64,000 nucleotides of DNA from positions 124,001-188,000 of the forward strand of contig JANEZZ010002763.1 of assembly GCA_026122225.1 (NCBI GenBank). Reading direction: 5' to 3'. A program made the translations under genes and the position numbers. A model generated the notes under the pieces. That model made no database searches. It was not told the origin of the DNA and was given only the letters and a program-made list of their open reading frames with translations. Shown here piece after piece: positions 63,775-64,000 of the stretch (position 1 is the stretch's first letter; each line of letters begins with the position of its first letter). Source of the stretch: Heloderma charlesbogerti. Its lineage: Eukaryota; Chordata; Lepidosauria; Squamata; Helodermatidae.

Positions 63775-64000
63775 CAAGGCCGGCAACAAAGGAGGGGGAC
63801 TTCTTGGTAGTGGCCCCGCAGTTATGGAATGATCTCCCTGATGAGGCCCGCCTGGTGCCAACATTGTTATCTTTTCAGTGCCTGGTCAAGACTTTTCTCT
63901 TTTCCCAGGCATTTGGCAGCATGTGATGAGTTTTAATTGATCCTGGGTTTATTCTATGGTTTGGCTGATTGATCAAAATTATTTTTAGATATATGTTGTC
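63775..64000 (+). mobile_element. L2 LINE 3' end, runs off the window
   Basis: Translation gives FLVVAPQLWNDLPDEARLVP and KTFLFSQAFGSM then a stop near 63924. This is the L2 C-terminus, also seen at 13900 and 37820. The tail continues past the window edge. Confidence 0.82.

Overview
The window is about 64 kb of vertebrate nuclear DNA, almost certainly from a squamate reptile and most likely a lizard. The evidence is the mix of mobile elements. There is a near-complete BovB (RTE-clade) LINE plus four truncated BovB tails. There is a tRNA-derived SINE with a BovB-like 3' end, which is the Sauria SINE design. There are many L2 and CR1 LINE copies, several tRNA-headed SINE families, many short palindromic DNA transposons (mostly hAT-like), LTR solo copies and scattered microsatellites. 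I recognise no host protein-coding exon, no intact host RNA gene and no CRISPR array, and nothing prokaryotic. Every long open frame that I can identify belongs to a retrotransposon, or lies antisense to or inside one. The window is best read as intergenic or deep intronic sequence.

Layout. 0-3.4 kb: old MIR-like SINE pieces, then a palindromic hAT MITE at 1.5-2.1 kb that is split by a second hAT element with a perfect 8-bp target duplication. 3.5-6.4 kb: a nearly complete BovB LINE on the minus strand, disabled by one frameshift and two nonsense codons. 6.6-12.4 kb: two more BovB tails with clear target duplications, small palindromic elements and an L2 tail. 12.5-15 kb: an L2 reverse transcriptase fragment (-), an L2 end (+) split by a BovB tail, and a CR1 composite. 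15-23 kb: SINEs, a 254-bp foldback element, a three-copy dispersed repeat and a CR1 tail. 23.1-26.4 kb: a nearly complete L2 LINE (+) with endonuclease and reverse transcriptase domains. 26.4-36 kb: MITEs, SINEs (one pair tail-to-tail) and a possible ERV-like LTR. 36.2-37.2 kb: a 5S rRNA-CR1 chimeric SINE, followed by an LTR-like element split by a Sauria-type SINE between two identical 119-bp repeats. 37-41 kb: dispersed repeats, an L2 end and a MITE containing a SINE tail. 41.2-43.2 kb: a CR1 LINE (-). 43-51 kb: hAT MITEs and SINEs. 51-55.5 kb: a multi-hairpin MITE, two solo LTRs with perfect 5-bp target duplications, and a CR1 LINE carrying an inverted 124-bp copy of part of one LTR. 56-64 kb: other repeats, an L1 3' fragment, a hAT MITE nested in a SINE, an ERV-type solo LTR with a 4-bp duplication, a SINE with a 13-bp duplication, and an L2 end running off the window.

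There is no pathway or operon here. The functional links are between parasites. BovB supplies reverse transcriptase that can act on SINEs carrying its 3' tail. CR1 could do the same for the 5S-headed SINE. Autonomous hAT elements elsewhere in the genome would have moved the MITEs. The most unusual observations are the inverted LTR patch inside CR1, the 119-bp duplication around a SINE, the 5S-CR1 chimera, the multi-hairpin MITE and the 254-bp foldback.
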